DNA of 64,000 bases from Myxacorys californica WJT36-NPBG1 (GCA_019359315.1 JAHHHO010000006.1:92289-156288), one strand, 5' to 3'; counted from the first letter of the stretch, positions 1 to 8,277 are shown. The notes: generated from the letters alone by a model not told the origin. Made by a program: numbers and translations.

Positions 1-2
1 TG

Positions 3-395
3 CTAGTTGGCGATCCGCAGAGCCGTTCTTCTATTGTCAGCACCGATGATTTAGCCCGCATTGCGATCGCGTCTCCTACCACCGAAGCTGCTCGCAATCA
101 AATTTTTGCAATTGGTGGGCCAGAAATCTTGCAGCGCCAAGCCGTTCCTCAGATTTTTGGGCGCATTTTTAATCGTGAACCCATTGTCATCAACCCGCCT
201 TTATTTGTGTTCGATGGCCTCCGAACTGCTATTGGGATGCTTAATTCAGGCGGCAAAGAATCGCTAGGGACGCTACGGACATTGTTAGCCAACGAATTCT
301 ACATAACGCCAGAAGAAGTAGCGCGAATCGAATCCGTATATGGTTTCAAATTGGAACCCTTAGAACAGTTCCTACGCCGTTACGCCAGTCCATAA
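3..395 (+). CDS. C-terminal part of an NAD(P)-binding SDR / NmrA-like protein (truncated by window edge)
   Basis: The reading frame is already open at the window edge and ends at TAA at 393-395, giving about 130 C-terminal residues. The segment has the look of the substrate-side half of an atypical SDR of the NmrA/Ycf39 type: an ST-DDLARIA stretch (typical 'D-D-A' position after the Rossmann core), an I-F-x-I-G-G-P-E block, then a helical tail. The Rossmann GxxGxxG motif would lie upstream, outside the window, so cofactor and substrate cannot be judged. A palindromic repeat follows 6 bp after the stop. The family call is by overall pattern and moderately sure. Confidence 0.6.
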   Translation, partial: LVGDPQSRSSIVSTDDLARIAIASPTTEAARNQIFAIGGPEILQRQAVPQIFGRIFNREPIVINPPLFVFDGLRTAIGMLNSGGKESLGTLRTLLANEFYITPEEVARIESVYGFKLEPLEQFLRRYASP

Positions 396-401
396 GGCCG
401 C

Positions 402-427
402 TAGAGACGCGATATGTCGCGTCTCTA
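402..427. repeat. Dispersed palindromic element (TAGAGACGCGA arms)
   Basis: Arms TAGAGACGCGA and TCGCGTCTCTA surround a TATG centre directly after the stop of the SDR gene. A closely related perfect palindrome is at 57036-57063. It could act as a terminator-like hairpin, but there is no T-run, so a repeated mobile palindrome is the better description. Confidence 0.75.
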
Positions 428-450
428 CGAACCAATACCAAATCAACAAC

Positions 451-1221
451 TCAAACCCAAATTAGTCCCAATAAAATCGCCACGATCGCACCTATCAGGG
501 TGTTCACAATATTGACGATATCGTGTGTCAAAAACGGGATTTTGTCTTCAACAGTGGCTCCAATCAAGCTTTCTACCGTCGTTGCCACAAACGCCGCGAT
601 CGCACAATACAAAATTCCGATTGGGGAAATCAATCCTACTGCCCAACCCACCCCTGCGATCGCAATCGATCCGACGACTCCAGCTAGTGTTCCTTCTAAA
701 CTGATCGCGCCTTCTGTTCCCCGTGGCACCGCCTTTAAAGTCGTGATTAAAAATGTGCGTTGTCCATAAGCTTTACCAATTTCTGTCCCGCACGTATCCG
801 AGAGTTTTGTGCAAAAACTTGCCACAAATCCGAGCAGCAATAGCGGAATCCAATCGAGGTGCTGCTGTTGCACGGTCAGATACAAAACGCCGATCGCACA
901 GGTGGCTCCAACCAAAGCTGAACCCCAAACATTGCCCGGCCCACGTGCGCCCGATCGCGCCTCTGCAATGCCGAGTTCTTCTTTCTGCGCTTTGCCAATG
1001 AATGTCACGCTCGACCCTGCTAGAAAATAAAACATCACCAGCAGGTAGCCTTGCCAACCGAGGCAGACCCAGACCAAAACACCTAAAATCCACGCGTGAG
1101 CCAATCCGGCAGGCGTAAGAAGTTTTTTAGGCGCAACAGCCGCAACTCCTAGCAGAGAAGAATTGAGTACGATTGCAACTAGCCAGTCGATCGCCGTCGG
1201 AATTTGCATAAGCTCTGACAT
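451..1221 (-). CDS. DUF92 / TIGR00297 integral membrane protein (VTE6-like)
   Basis: 256 residues with about six to seven hydrophobic segments. Family-type motifs are visible: a G-A-R-G-P-G-N-V-W-G loop near residue 92, a T-K-L-S-D-T-x-G-T-E-I-G stretch near 140 and V-P-R-G-T-E-G-A-I-S near 165. The plant relative VTE6 is a phytyl-phosphate kinase used in salvage of phytol from chlorophyll for tocopherol synthesis. A role in prenyl-alcohol phosphate metabolism is therefore plausible here but is inference from family. It acts in the membrane. It is divergent from the VOC gene at 1289 and the two share a short intergenic region. Confidence 0.8.
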   Translation of the reverse strand: MSELMQIPTAIDWLVAIVLNSSLLGVAAVAPKKLLTPAGLAHAWILGVLVWVCLGWQGYLLVMFYFLAGSSVTFIGKAQKEELGIAEARSGARGPGNVWGSALVGATCAIGVLYLTVQQQHLDWIPLLLLGFVASFCTKLSDTCGTEIGKAYGQRTFLITTLKAVPRGTEGAISLEGTLAGVVGSIAIAGVGWAVGLISPIGILYCAIAAFVATTVESLIGATVEDKIPFLTHDIVNIVNTLIGAIVAILLGLIWV

Positions 1222-1288
1222 TGCTTTATTGGAAATTCGCCATAATTATTTTGACACTCTCTACCTTGCCGTTCATCTTTATTTTTCT

Positions 1289-1744
1289 ATGTCGCCAACA
1301 CTGTTTCATCTTTCCTTTCCGGTAAACGATATTTCGCAAACAAAGAAATATTATGTCGATGGATTGGGCTGTGGCTTAGGGCGAGAAAACGAGCATTCTG
1401 TCATTCTGAATTTGTACGGTCATCAGTTAGTTGCTCATGTTACAGATGAGGTATTGACGACTCAACGCGGGATTTATCCTCGTCATTTTGGGTTGGTATT
1501 CACCGATGAGTCGGATTGGCAGAAGCTCCTGGAACGGGCACAGCAAAAGCAATTGTCGTTCTATCAGAAATCGAAGCAGCGGTTTGTCGGCACGCCCCTC
1601 GAACACCGGACGTTTTTCTTGGTCGATCCGTTTTTTAATCTCATGGAGTACAAGTATTACGCTCGCCATTCGGCAATTTTTGGCGATCGCGAGTTTGCCC
1701 AGATTGGCGATCCTTCGGAGCTTGGCAGAGCCAATCGCGCTTAG
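1289..1744 (+). CDS. VOC superfamily (glyoxalase/dioxygenase-fold) protein
   Basis: 151 residues from the ATG at 1289. A longer frame open from 1163 overlaps the divergent DUF92 gene and looks non-coding, so the internal ATG (M-S-P-T-L-F-H-L-S-F-P-V) is preferred. The N-terminal F-H-L-S-F-P-V-x-D followed by Y-Y-x-x-x-L-G is the classic VOC beta-alpha-beta start, with His as the first metal ligand. A second half with H-F-G-L-V-F and a Glu in L-M-E-Y-K-Y near residue 125 supplies the usual ligands. The substrate is unknown. It is likely cytoplasmic and monocistronic; it converges with the hydrolase that ends at 1748. Confidence 0.8.
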   Translation: MSPTLFHLSFPVNDISQTKKYYVDGLGCGLGRENEHSVILNLYGHQLVAHVTDEVLTTQRGIYPRHFGLVFTDESDWQKLLERAQQKQLSFYQKSKQRFVGTPLEHRTFFLVDPFFNLMEYKYYARHSAIFGDREFAQIGDPSELGRANRA

Positions 1745-1747
1745 AAA

Positions 1748-2371
1748 TTACCTTGTTGGCTCTTGAAGCGCCGATAGAACCGGTGCATTTAGGCTCTGAT
1801 AGATGGCATCAAAAGCTCTAGAATCAGTCACCATCCAAGCGTGAAGCGGCACTTGAACCTGAATGTTTTGCCCGACGGGTAGCTCAGAACTCCGGGCAGG
1901 CAGAATTATCGTGTCTAGCGGCGTCCAAATCGACGTGAAATTGATGGCCTCCAGCATGGCTGTGTCCCGCTCGAGATCCTTGAGAAAGGCGCTTTGAGGG
2001 CGCATCTGTAGACATCCTGGACGCCCCGAAAGGTAAGCAACTAGCGTTCCATTATGAGGGGACGAAATGGTAACAAAGCGCTGCACCCGCTTGATGCCTC
2101 CCAAGCGCTGTACATAGTACCGGCTCACTAGCCCGCCCATGCTGAAGCCAATCAAATCAAAAGGTTGGTTGTTTGGCAAGATTCTATCGACGAAATCAGC
2201 GAGCTGATGAGCTAGAAAATCGAGGGTGCGATCGCCATTGGCAGGAATCAGATCCAGACTATAAACTGTCCAGCCTAATTGCTCTAATCGTGTAGTCAAT
2301 AATTTGAAAATGGCAGCCGTGTCGGTAATCCCATGAACCAATACGACAGGATTTCGAGATTGAGTATTCAT
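1748..2371 (-). CDS. Lipase-like alpha/beta hydrolase
   Basis: 207 residues. It opens with V-V-L-V-H-G-I-T-D-T, the oxyanion-side H-G motif of lipases, followed by the nucleophile elbow G-F-S-M-G-G (Ser77) and L-V-S-R-Y-Y-V-Q-R-L-G, then V-T-I-S-S-P-H-N-G-T, typical of triacylglycerol-lipase/PGAP1-like hydrolases. A late H-A-W-M-V-T-D-S segment can provide the catalytic His. There is no signal peptide, so a cytoplasmic enzyme is expected. The substrate (lipid ester or other acyl ester) cannot be inferred. The start ATG at 2371 is the only in-frame Met before the domain. Confidence 0.8.
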   Translation of the reverse strand: MNTQSRNPVVLVHGITDTAAIFKLLTTRLEQLGWTVYSLDLIPANGDRTLDFLAHQLADFVDRILPNNQPFDLIGFSMGGLVSRYYVQRLGGIKRVQRFVTISSPHNGTLVAYLSGRPGCLQMRPQSAFLKDLERDTAMLEAINFTSIWTPLDTIILPARSSELPVGQNIQVQVPLHAWMVTDSRAFDAIYQSLNAPVLSALQEPTR

Positions 2372-2602
2372 TGTCGATCAAAGTCGATCAAAAGGCTTCT
2401 TCATCCAGGGTAGTGCAGTGCCTAAGGAGGTCGATCGCAACTGTAGGACACCTGGCAAAATGGCTGTGTATCTGCCTAGTTAAAGATATCATCGATTTCG
2501 ATGGAGTTGCATCTCGCGCTAACTGTCATCATTCAAAGATGTCGATCTGTTTCTACTATCGATATGCAGGACTTACACGAACCACCGCAGATGTTGCAGG
2601 GC

Positions 2603-2806
2603 ATCTGTCTGGACCAACGAGGTTTCTGTCGTGGCAAATTGGATTCGTGTGGTCACCAACGGGGTTCGTGTAGTAACCAACGGGGTTTTTGTGAGAACCA
2701 ACAAGGTCTGTGTCGTGACAAATCTTGGTTGCGTAGTTAAGTCCAGGTTCAGTGTGGTGACCAATAGATTCGTGTCGTTTGAGGTCAGGGTTACGAGGTC
2801 ACCTAG
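2603..2806. repeat. Degenerate 21-bp tandem repeat tract in a gene-free interval
   Basis: The 487-bp interval 2372-2858 has no convincing gene. Its right half consists of eight to nine diverged units of about 21 bp with consensus TTCGTGTNGTNACCAACGGGG. The best units begin at 2644, 2665 and 2686, and the later ones drift to 19-22 bp. Because 21 is a multiple of three, all frames stay partly open and give false heptapeptide-repeat ORFs (R-V-V-T-N-G-V on plus, T-P-L-V-T-T-R on minus). The left half, 2372-2602, shows nothing recognisable. Confidence 0.8.
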
Positions 2807-2858
2807 TGCGTAAGTCTTGGATAGCAAACACGATATACAACAGATCGACACTGGCGAT

Positions 2859-3062
2859 TTAGTCTTCTGGCAAGATCCATTGAGGCGGAGCCGAGGCTCG
2901 CTCTCGTGCTTTTTTGCGTACCGCTTCGTCTGCCATCTCTAGCAGCTTATCTAGAGGTGTGTCGCTGATGAACTGCGAGGTTTGCTCTTTGTACTCAAGA
3001 TTGGGACATTGATCTCCTAGAACACATCCGTTTTGGCACATTTCGGCACAGTTAATGTCCAT
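2859..3062 (-). CDS. Small cysteine-containing conserved hypothetical protein
   Basis: 67 residues. Four Cys occur in the first 19 residues (C-x3-C-x3-C-x5-C), followed by a helical stretch with D-K-L-L-E-M-A-D-E-A-V-R-K-K and a C-terminal P-P-Q-W-I-L-P-E-D. This is the layout of small cyanobacterial proteins of unknown function; the Cys cluster could hold a metal, which is inference. The upstream region on the minus strand carries a GGAGAAG Shine-Dalgarno-like sequence just before the ATG, which supports this start. No neighbour on the same strand is close enough for an operon. Confidence 0.6.
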   Translation of the reverse strand: MDINCAEMCQNGCVLGDQCPNLEYKEQTSQFISDTPLDKLLEMADEAVRKKARERASAPPQWILPED

Positions 3063-3214
3063 AGTCTCTTCTCCGTGATTTTAGAGGCTGATCGGCATGT
3101 CCCTATCTTACCGACCATTTCGGATTGTTCTGATCTCCACTATGGAAGAAGAATTCGTCCTAGAGTAGAACAATTCACCAAGGCGATTAATTCTAGTTTT
3201 GGGGTGAAGGAGCA

Positions 3215-3871
3215 ATGAGATTCCCTCTACTTTTGGCAAGTTTTGGTTGTCTAGCGATCTCAAACGCGGGGTATGCAGTAGACGTGCTTTCTCCCGAGCA
3301 GCAGGTTCGAGAGGTGTCTAATCGTTTGATTGGAGTGATGAGTACGGCGGAGCAGTCTGCCGCTAATCCCAAGATTGCAAATGTTCAAATGACAACCTGT
3401 GCTGTGTCAGTGAAAGGGGTGTCAGATCCCAAATCTGTTTATCTCTATCAAGAACAAGCCATTAATGCGGCGCAAAATTCAGGCGCGGCTCAGTTTGGGA
3501 AACCTTATCGGCAGCGGTTTTTGCAACTTTCACCTAATGCCGCAAATGGGAGTGTGCGATCGCTATCGTTTCGTCCTGCCGAAGCAACTCGATGGATCGG
3601 TCTGTGTAATCGCCCTGAATCTGCGCGAGTTGTGCAACTTCAAGATGTGGGCAAACCAACTTGTGCGGTCTTCTTAAAGCAATCTGGAGACGCCTATATT
3701 GGGAGAACTCCGATTAATGGCTGTCCTTCTAATGTTCGGGGAGCCGTGCGTGTTACCAACTATATTGAACTCGAACGCAATCGAATGAATACCTACGATC
3801 GCGGTTATGACGCGAATGGCAAACAAGTATGGGGCGCAAAAGAGGGGGCGTATCAATTCAAGAAAATCTGA
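3215..3871 (+). CDS. CpcT/CpeT family protein with a signal peptide
   Basis: 218 residues; a GAAGGAG Shine-Dalgarno lies 3 nt before the ATG. The C-terminal half carries the CpcT/CpeT signature R-M-N-T-Y-D-R-G-Y-D-A-N-G-K-Q-V-W-G-A-K, and the middle has the expected G-K-P-Y-R-Q-R-F-L-Q-L-S block. Canonical CpcT attaches phycocyanobilin to Cys of phycobiliprotein beta subunits in the cytosol. This protein instead starts with a clear signal peptide (residues 1-21, cleavage near G-Y-A) and has four further Cys in the mature part. It is therefore probably exported to periplasm or lumen and may not be a bilin lyase. The family is confident; the function is open. Confidence 0.8.
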   Translation: MRFPLLLASFGCLAISNAGYAVDVLSPEQQVREVSNRLIGVMSTAEQSAANPKIANVQMTTCAVSVKGVSDPKSVYLYQEQAINAAQNSGAAQFGKPYRQRFLQLSPNAANGSVRSLSFRPAEATRWIGLCNRPESARVVQLQDVGKPTCAVFLKQSGDAYIGRTPINGCPSNVRGAVRVTNYIELERNRMNTYDRGYDANGKQVWGAKEGAYQFKKI

Positions 3872-3974
3872 TCACAGCGCAACTTTTGAAGAGAATTGAA
3901 CGAGTCAACGCCTTAAGGTAGACGGTGAATCATTTCAGCCCCAATACCCTGAAGTAGGTTTCCAGAATTAAACA

Positions 3975-4478
3975 ATGAAGACAACATCTCTCACTTCAAA
4001 CGCAACACAGACTCAGGATCTGCCAAAGCGATTAATTGCGGCTGGAATTCTTTTGGGACTTGGATTTGCAGGGTTTTTTGATGGCATTGTGCTGCATCAA
4101 ATTCTGCAATGGCATCATCTACTATCCAATGTTCGCCCAATGCTTAGTTTAGATGATGTGAAAGTTAATACGTTAGCCGATGGATTATTTCATCTGCTGT
4201 CTTATGTTTTTGTACTCACTGGCGTTGTGACTTTATGGCAAACTCATCAGCAAACTGATATGCCTAAATCTGCTCAACCATTCCTTGGGGCAATCTTAAT
4301 GGGTGCTGGAGCATTTAATGTTATTGAAGGTTTAATCGATCATCAGATTCTCGGCATTCATCATGTCCGTTCTGACAGTAATTACATTCTTTGGGATGTT
4401 GGTTTTCTTGCGATCGGAGCATTGCTTTTCTTAACAGGTACGGCAATGATTCGGCGTTGGAGAAGTGCTCGCCCATAG
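3975..4478 (+). CDS. DUF2243 four-helix membrane protein
   Basis: 167 residues with four predicted membrane helices arranged as two similar halves. Each half contains a D-G-I-V-L-H-Q-I-L-Q-W-H-H / E-G-L-I-D-H-Q-I-L-G-I-H-H type motif, so four or more conserved His face the membrane interface. This duplicated His pattern is characteristic of DUF2243. The role is unknown; the His pairs suggest metal or haem binding (inference). It lies about 100 bp after the CpcT-like gene in the same direction, and a promoter in between cannot be excluded. Confidence 0.85.
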   Translation: MKTTSLTSNATQTQDLPKRLIAAGILLGLGFAGFFDGIVLHQILQWHHLLSNVRPMLSLDDVKVNTLADGLFHLLSYVFVLTGVVTLWQTHQQTDMPKSAQPFLGAILMGAGAFNVIEGLIDHQILGIHHVRSDSNYILWDVGFLAIGALLFLTGTAMIRRWRSARP

Positions 4479-4617
4479 ATTTAACCTTCTCCCGCCATTT
4501 AGAAGATCTGTTCTGTGCGATCGCTGGTTTTTGTCCGATGTCTGAACCAAACGAGCGATCGTAGGTCTGAGCGAGACAACACAATACCTCAAGGAATTGC
4601 AAGTACTCAACGTTGAC

Positions 4618-4908
4618 CTACTCGCCCGTCACAATCCTTGGCACTTTGAAGAATTCACCATCGCGATCGGGCGCATTCTCTAGCAACGCTTCGCGCTCTG
4701 CATACGTTTGGTGATGGTCTGGGCGCACTACATTACTGACATCGATCGCTCGGGTTGTCGGCGCAACATCAGCAACATCGAGTTCGCTCAATTGCTCAAA
4801 ATAATCGAGAATATCGTTGAGTTGAGTCGTAAATTGCTCTTCCTCTTCAGACGTAAGTTGAAGACGAGCCAGATGGGCGACTTTTTGAACCTGTTCGCGA
4901 TCGATCAT
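4618..4908 (-). CDS. gatC: Asp-tRNA(Asn)/Glu-tRNA(Gln) amidotransferase subunit C
   Basis: 96 residues, the usual size for GatC. The family pattern is clear: V-x-K-V-A-H-L-A-R-L-Q-L near residue 8, F-T-x-Q-L-N-D-I-L-D-Y-F-E-Q-L near 27, then R-P-D-H-H-Q and a C-terminal F-F-K-V-P-R-I-V. GatC stabilises GatA in the GatCAB complex that amidates misacylated Glu-tRNA(Gln), which is how cyanobacteria make Gln-tRNA. gatA and gatB are not in the window. It follows ycf3 on the same strand with a 38-bp gap, so co-transcription is possible. Confidence 0.93.
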   Translation of the reverse strand: MIDREQVQKVAHLARLQLTSEEEEQFTTQLNDILDYFEQLSELDVADVAPTTRAIDVSNVVRPDHHQTYAEREALLENAPDRDGEFFKVPRIVTGE

Positions 4909-4946
4909 AAAGATATGGGGTTAGACGACTTCTTGGACACACAACG

Positions 4947-5468
4947 CTAGAAATAGATATCCATTCCAGAGCGACCTGTGGTCTTGAGCCAGTTCTGAGC
5001 CTCGATATAGTTGTTGGGAGCAAGCACGATCGCGCGTTTCCAATACTCTGCCGCTTTATCGAAGAATTCTTCGCTTTCCTTCGTTTGGCCTTCTTCTTCC
5101 GCTTTTTCGCCCATGTAGTGATAAATCACTGCAATGTTATTAATCGCTTGCGGCAAGCGAGGATTTTCCTCGATCGCTTGATGGTAATAATCTAATGCTT
5201 CTTCATGCTCACCATTACTGGCATGAATTAGACCAACGTTGTAAAGGATATAGCTGCGATCGTTGCCGTCTTCTTCTAGCTTCAGCGCTTCATGGTAATT
5301 TTCTAGCGCTTCTGCATATTCGCCATCTGCTTGAGCGGACATGCCATCACGGTAATAAGCAAAGGCGACTTTCTCTTTGCGGCTGGCAGGAAAGACCTTC
5401 AAAATCAGATCTGCCATCACCGTAAAGCTTTTATCAATGAAGTTATCGTTGCGTTGCGATCTAGACAT
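4947..5468 (-). CDS. ycf3: Photosystem I assembly protein Ycf3 (TPR protein)
   Basis: 173 residues, matching the family length. It starts [15 protein letters not shown], a well conserved Ycf3 N-terminus, and contains three tetratricopeptide repeats at about residues 36-68, 73-105 and 121-153. The last includes [23 protein letters not shown]. Ycf3 chaperones assembly of the PsaA/PsaB/PsaC core on the thylakoid membrane and is essential for photosystem I accumulation. gatC lies just downstream; psaD is elsewhere in this window (48140). Confidence 0.96.
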   Translation of the reverse strand: MSRSQRNDNFIDKSFTVMADLILKVFPASRKEKVAFAYYRDGMSAQADGEYAEALENYHEALKLEEDGNDRSYILYNVGLIHASNGEHEEALDYYHQAIEENPRLPQAINNIAVIYHYMGEKAEEEGQTKESEEFFDKAAEYWKRAIVLAPNNYIEAQNWLKTTGRSGMDIYF

Positions 5469-5638
5469 AGTTGGCTCTGTAACAAATTGAAAACAGCTTG
5501 TTATGCGGCATTCAGACGCTTAATTAGTGTAGCGTTCTCTGACGATACCGCGAAAGGGGTAATTTAACAGACTGCTAGTTCGAAAATCTATACTGGAGAT
5601 CAGGCAACTCGAATCTAATGTTATGTGGAGGAATGCCA

Positions 5639-6943
5639 ATGACCATGACTCCTGCCCCAGATCCAGCCATTCTTAGGGCTGTCGAGCGGCTTGATTATCG
5701 TGTAACTGCCGGAGATATCGCCGCTCAAGCTGGGCTAGATGTCAATTTGGCACAGCAAGGACTGTTAGCGTTAGCCTCCGAAGCGGGCGGACATCTGCAA
5801 GTGGCAGAATCGGGCGATGTTGTTTATCAATTTCCTCAAAATTTTCGCGAGGTTCTTCGCAATAAATATTTTCGCTTGCGCCTCAAAGAATGGTGGGAGA
5901 AAGTATGGCGCGTTTTATTTTACTTAATTCGGATTTCGTTTGGAATTGTATTAGTGTTGCTGATTGTGCTGGCGATCGCAGCCCTTGTGATTTTGGCGAT
6001 CGCGGCATCGGCAGCGGGGCGAGACGACAATGACGGTGGCGGCATCGATTTTGGTGGCGGTGGCGGCGGGGGCTTCTGGTTTTTCCCAGACTTTGGCTGG
6101 ATCTTCTATCCCAACTACACCGACCATTACAGACGCAAAGAGTCTCAGTCTGGTAATTTGAATTTTCTAGAATCGATTTATTCGTTTCTGTTTGGGGATG
6201 GTAATCCCAATGCCGATTTAGAAGAGCGACGCTGGAGAACTATAGGAACAGTCATTCGCAACAATCGAGGAGCCGTCATTGCTGAACAGATCTCGCCTTA
6301 CTTGGATGATGTCGGTCAAGGGTTTGATCAGGAGTATGAGCAATATATGTTGCCTGTGCTGACCCGGTTTGATGGACGCCCAGAAGTGAGTCCAGACGGG
6401 CAGTTGGTCTATCACTTTCCCTCGCTGCAAACGACAGTCGTAGAGAAGACGAAATCGCGAGCCATTCCTCCATTTTTGAGAGAAGCCCTCTGGCGATTTA
6501 CTCAAGCCAGCAGCGGACAGAAGATCACGGCGATCGTTCTCGGTTGCGTCTTATTAGTATTAGCAGGTGTGCTGAATGTATGGGTCGGCGGTGTTGCGAT
6601 CTCCGGCGGCGCTCTCACATTTGTCAAAGCGATCGCGGTAATTTCCCTGGGTTACAGCGTTGCATTCTTAGGAATTCCGCTGATTCGTTACTTCTGGCTG
6701 CAATGGAGAAATCGCAAAATTCAAGCGAGAAATAACGAACGAGAACTGCGATCGCATCAACTCGCGCAAGCCGATCCGCTTCTAGAGCAGAAGCTTGCTT
6801 TTGCTCAACAATTTGCGGCTGAAACGGTGATTCGAGATGAAGACCTAATCTACAGCACCGAAACTAATTTGATTGAACAAGAGAGCGAGCAAGCCGATCG
6901 AATTGATGCTGAATGGCGAGAAAGATTAGAGGGGAGAGGCTGA
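5639..6943 (+). CDS. Conserved cyanobacterial/plastid-type membrane protein of unknown function
   Basis: About 434 residues. Four possible ATGs are clustered at 5618, 5633, 5639 and 5645; a GGAGGA at 5626-5631 lies 7 nt before 5639, so that start is chosen. The first 80 residues form a winged-helix-like segment (R-V-T-A-G-D-I-A-A-Q-A-G-L). A membrane hairpin follows, then a Gly-rich aromatic linker, a soluble block with L-E-E-R-R-W-R-T-I-G and a second winged-helix-like repeat ending V-Y-H-F-P, two more membrane helices and a charged coiled tail. The two V-Y-x-F-P repeats suggest an internal duplication. Similar proteins are, from memory, found in cyanobacteria and plants; no function can be assigned. 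Confidence 0.75.
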   Translation: MTMTPAPDPAILRAVERLDYRVTAGDIAAQAGLDVNLAQQGLLALASEAGGHLQVAESGDVVYQFPQNFREVLRNKYFRLRLKEWWEKVWRVLFYLIRISFGIVLVLLIVLAIAALVILAIAASAAGRDDNDGGGIDFGGGGGGGFWFFPDFGWIFYPNYTDHYRRKESQSGNLNFLESIYSFLFGDGNPNADLEERRWRTIGTVIRNNRGAVIAEQISPYLDDVGQGFDQEYEQYMLPVLTRFDGRPEVSPDGQLVYHFPSLQTTVVEKTKSRAIPPFLREALWRFTQASSGQKITAIVLGCVLLVLAGVLNVWVGGVAISGGALTFVKAIAVISLGYSVAFLGIPLIRYFWLQWRNRKIQARNNERELRSHQLAQADPLLEQKLAFAQQFAAETVIRDEDLIYSTETNLIEQESEQADRIDAEWRERLEGRG

Positions 6944-6959
6944 TTGTTTGGCAGACTTA

Positions 6960-7047
6960 CCCTCACCCTAGCCCTCTCCCACCGGAGAGGGAACAAGAGC
7001 AGAATATCAGCTCCCCTCTCCCGTGGGAGAGGAGTTGGGGGTGAGGG
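6960..7047. repeat. REP-like CCCTCACCC / CTCTCCC palindromic repeat
   Basis: It is bounded by CCCTCACCC on the left and GGGTGAGGG on the right, with inner hairpins CTCTCCCACCGGAGAG and CTCTCCCGTGGGAGAG. A second copy of the same architecture is at 23279-23365. It sits between convergent genes, the usual location for such cyanobacterial repeats. Confidence 0.85.
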
Positions 7048-7054
7048 CAATCCT

Positions 7055-7097
7055 CACTTCACGTCGAATTACTTCACATCGAATTACTTCACATCAA
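7055..7097. repeat. 15-bp tandem triplication across a stop codon
   Basis: Three head-to-tail copies of ACTTCACATCGAATT (first copy with G in place of A at one site). On the minus strand each copy reads D-V-K-stop, so the SpoIID-like gene is followed by two spare copies of its own last codons. Confidence 0.85.
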
Positions 7098-8277
7098 TGG
7101 TGGAAAGCGCTGTGTTTTGGTAGTAATGACCGAGAATTTGCCGATAATTCAAATTCTGACGTGCCATATTATAGGCTCCCCATTGGCTCATGCCTAATCC
7201 ATGACCAAATCCGCGACCGTTGATCACAAAACCAGTCGAGGTTGACTTAGTATTGCCCTTTGAACTGGCAACCACTTGCGGCGAAATTTGAGTTAAGTAA
7301 GTGCTTTTGAGACCTAAGCGATCGCGGAAAGTATCTCCACTAACCCGGACTCGCCGACCCCGATCCCCTACAATTTCAACTTCTTTAATACGCCCGCAGT
7401 TCGAGGTTTTTTTGGTCGGAGTGATGCTCTGGACATTTCCTACCCCAAAGCTGCCCAGTTGACTCGCGCTAACTGGCTTAGACCACACATTAACTGGCGA
7501 TCCTTCATCAAACTGATCCTTAGTGCCGCGAAGATACGGTAACGCTTGAACCCAAATCTCCTCAGATTTGTCAGTACAGCCGCCTGCAGATGAGTGGAAC
7601 ACGGCATTGATGATTCGGCTATTACTGATTAGCACTTGCCCAGCGGTCGCCCCCACTGCTGCTTGAGTACCGCCCGATTCAGTTTGCACCCCGCCATAAA
7701 CTTGCCATCCGGCAGTATTTCCGAGATCGAACAGTTGACTTCTCGACCCTTCTCGCTCATACAAAGCATAGCTACGAGCCGCTACCGCTTGAGCTTTCAG
7801 CGCTTCTTGAGGCCAACTGCCACTCATCTCGCTGCCCAACACGCTAAAGAGATAATGCTCCAAATCGACGTAGTTGATTACCGTTAGCCCCTTGCCCGTT
7901 GGCACGATCGCAACACTGCCGCGATACCAGCGATCGCCAATCCAAACCACACCGTTGGGATCATCTGGCTGAATCCGGATCGCGTTGCCTTGCCACCGAT
8001 CGAGGGCCACCCCTCCATTTTTTGCCTGAGCCGCAAAGCCATTCATACCTTGAATTTTGCCTAGCGTCTGATTCGAGGCGTCTAACACTCGTGCATCAAC
8101 AGAGCTTCCAACATTCACCTGAGCAACGTTTTGCTGAATCGCCACTCGCAAGATGACAGAGTTCGCGGCGCGGGCAGGTGGCGGTACGATCGCGGCTAGC
8201 GAGATCAAAGCGGCTAACCAAATTTTGTGAGGGGTGATCAGGGTTGAAGAGAACCGGAGGAGCGAACGAAATTTCAT
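7084..8277 (-). CDS. Exported SpoIID/LytB domain protein
   Basis: 397 residues from the ATG at 8277. The frame stays open to 8433, but only this start exposes a good signal peptide (M-K-F-R-S-L-L-R-F..., hydrophobic core, A-R-A cleavage near residue 37). The mature protein contains the SpoIID amidase-enhancer fold: L-E-H-Y-L-F-S-V-L-G-S-E-M, A-L-K-A-Q-A-V-A-A-R-S-Y-A-L, S-S-A-G-G-C-T and a C-terminal G-R-G-F-G-H-G-L-G-M-S-Q-W-G-A. In Bacillus, SpoIID cuts denuded glycan strands. Non-sporulating bacteria have homologues of unclear role in wall remodelling, so a periplasmic peptidoglycan function is inferred. Confidence 0.88.
   Translation of the reverse strand: MKFRSLLRFSSTLITPHKIWLAALISLAAIVPPPARAANSVILRVAIQQNVAQVNVGSSVDARVLDASNQTLGKIQGMNGFAAQAKNGGVALDRWQGNAIRIQPDDPNGVVWIGDRWYRGSVAIVPTGKGLTVINYVDLEHYLFSVLGSEMSGSWPQEALKAQAVAARSYALYEREGSRSQLFDLGNTAGWQVYGGVQTESGGTQAAVGATAGQVLISNSRIINAVFHSSAGGCTDKSEEIWVQALPYLRGTKDQFDEGSPVNVWSKPVSASQLGSFGVGNVQSITPTKKTSNCGRIKEVEIVGDRGRRVRVSGDTFRDRLGLKSTYLTQISPQVVASSKGNTKSTSTGFVINGRGFGHGLGMSQWGAYNMARQNLNYRQILGHYYQNTALSTIDVK

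Noticed and set aside
2371..2851. Open frames with periodic peptides on both strands
   Set aside because: They are produced by the 21-bp DNA repeat; neither has a ribosome site or non-repeat coding character.
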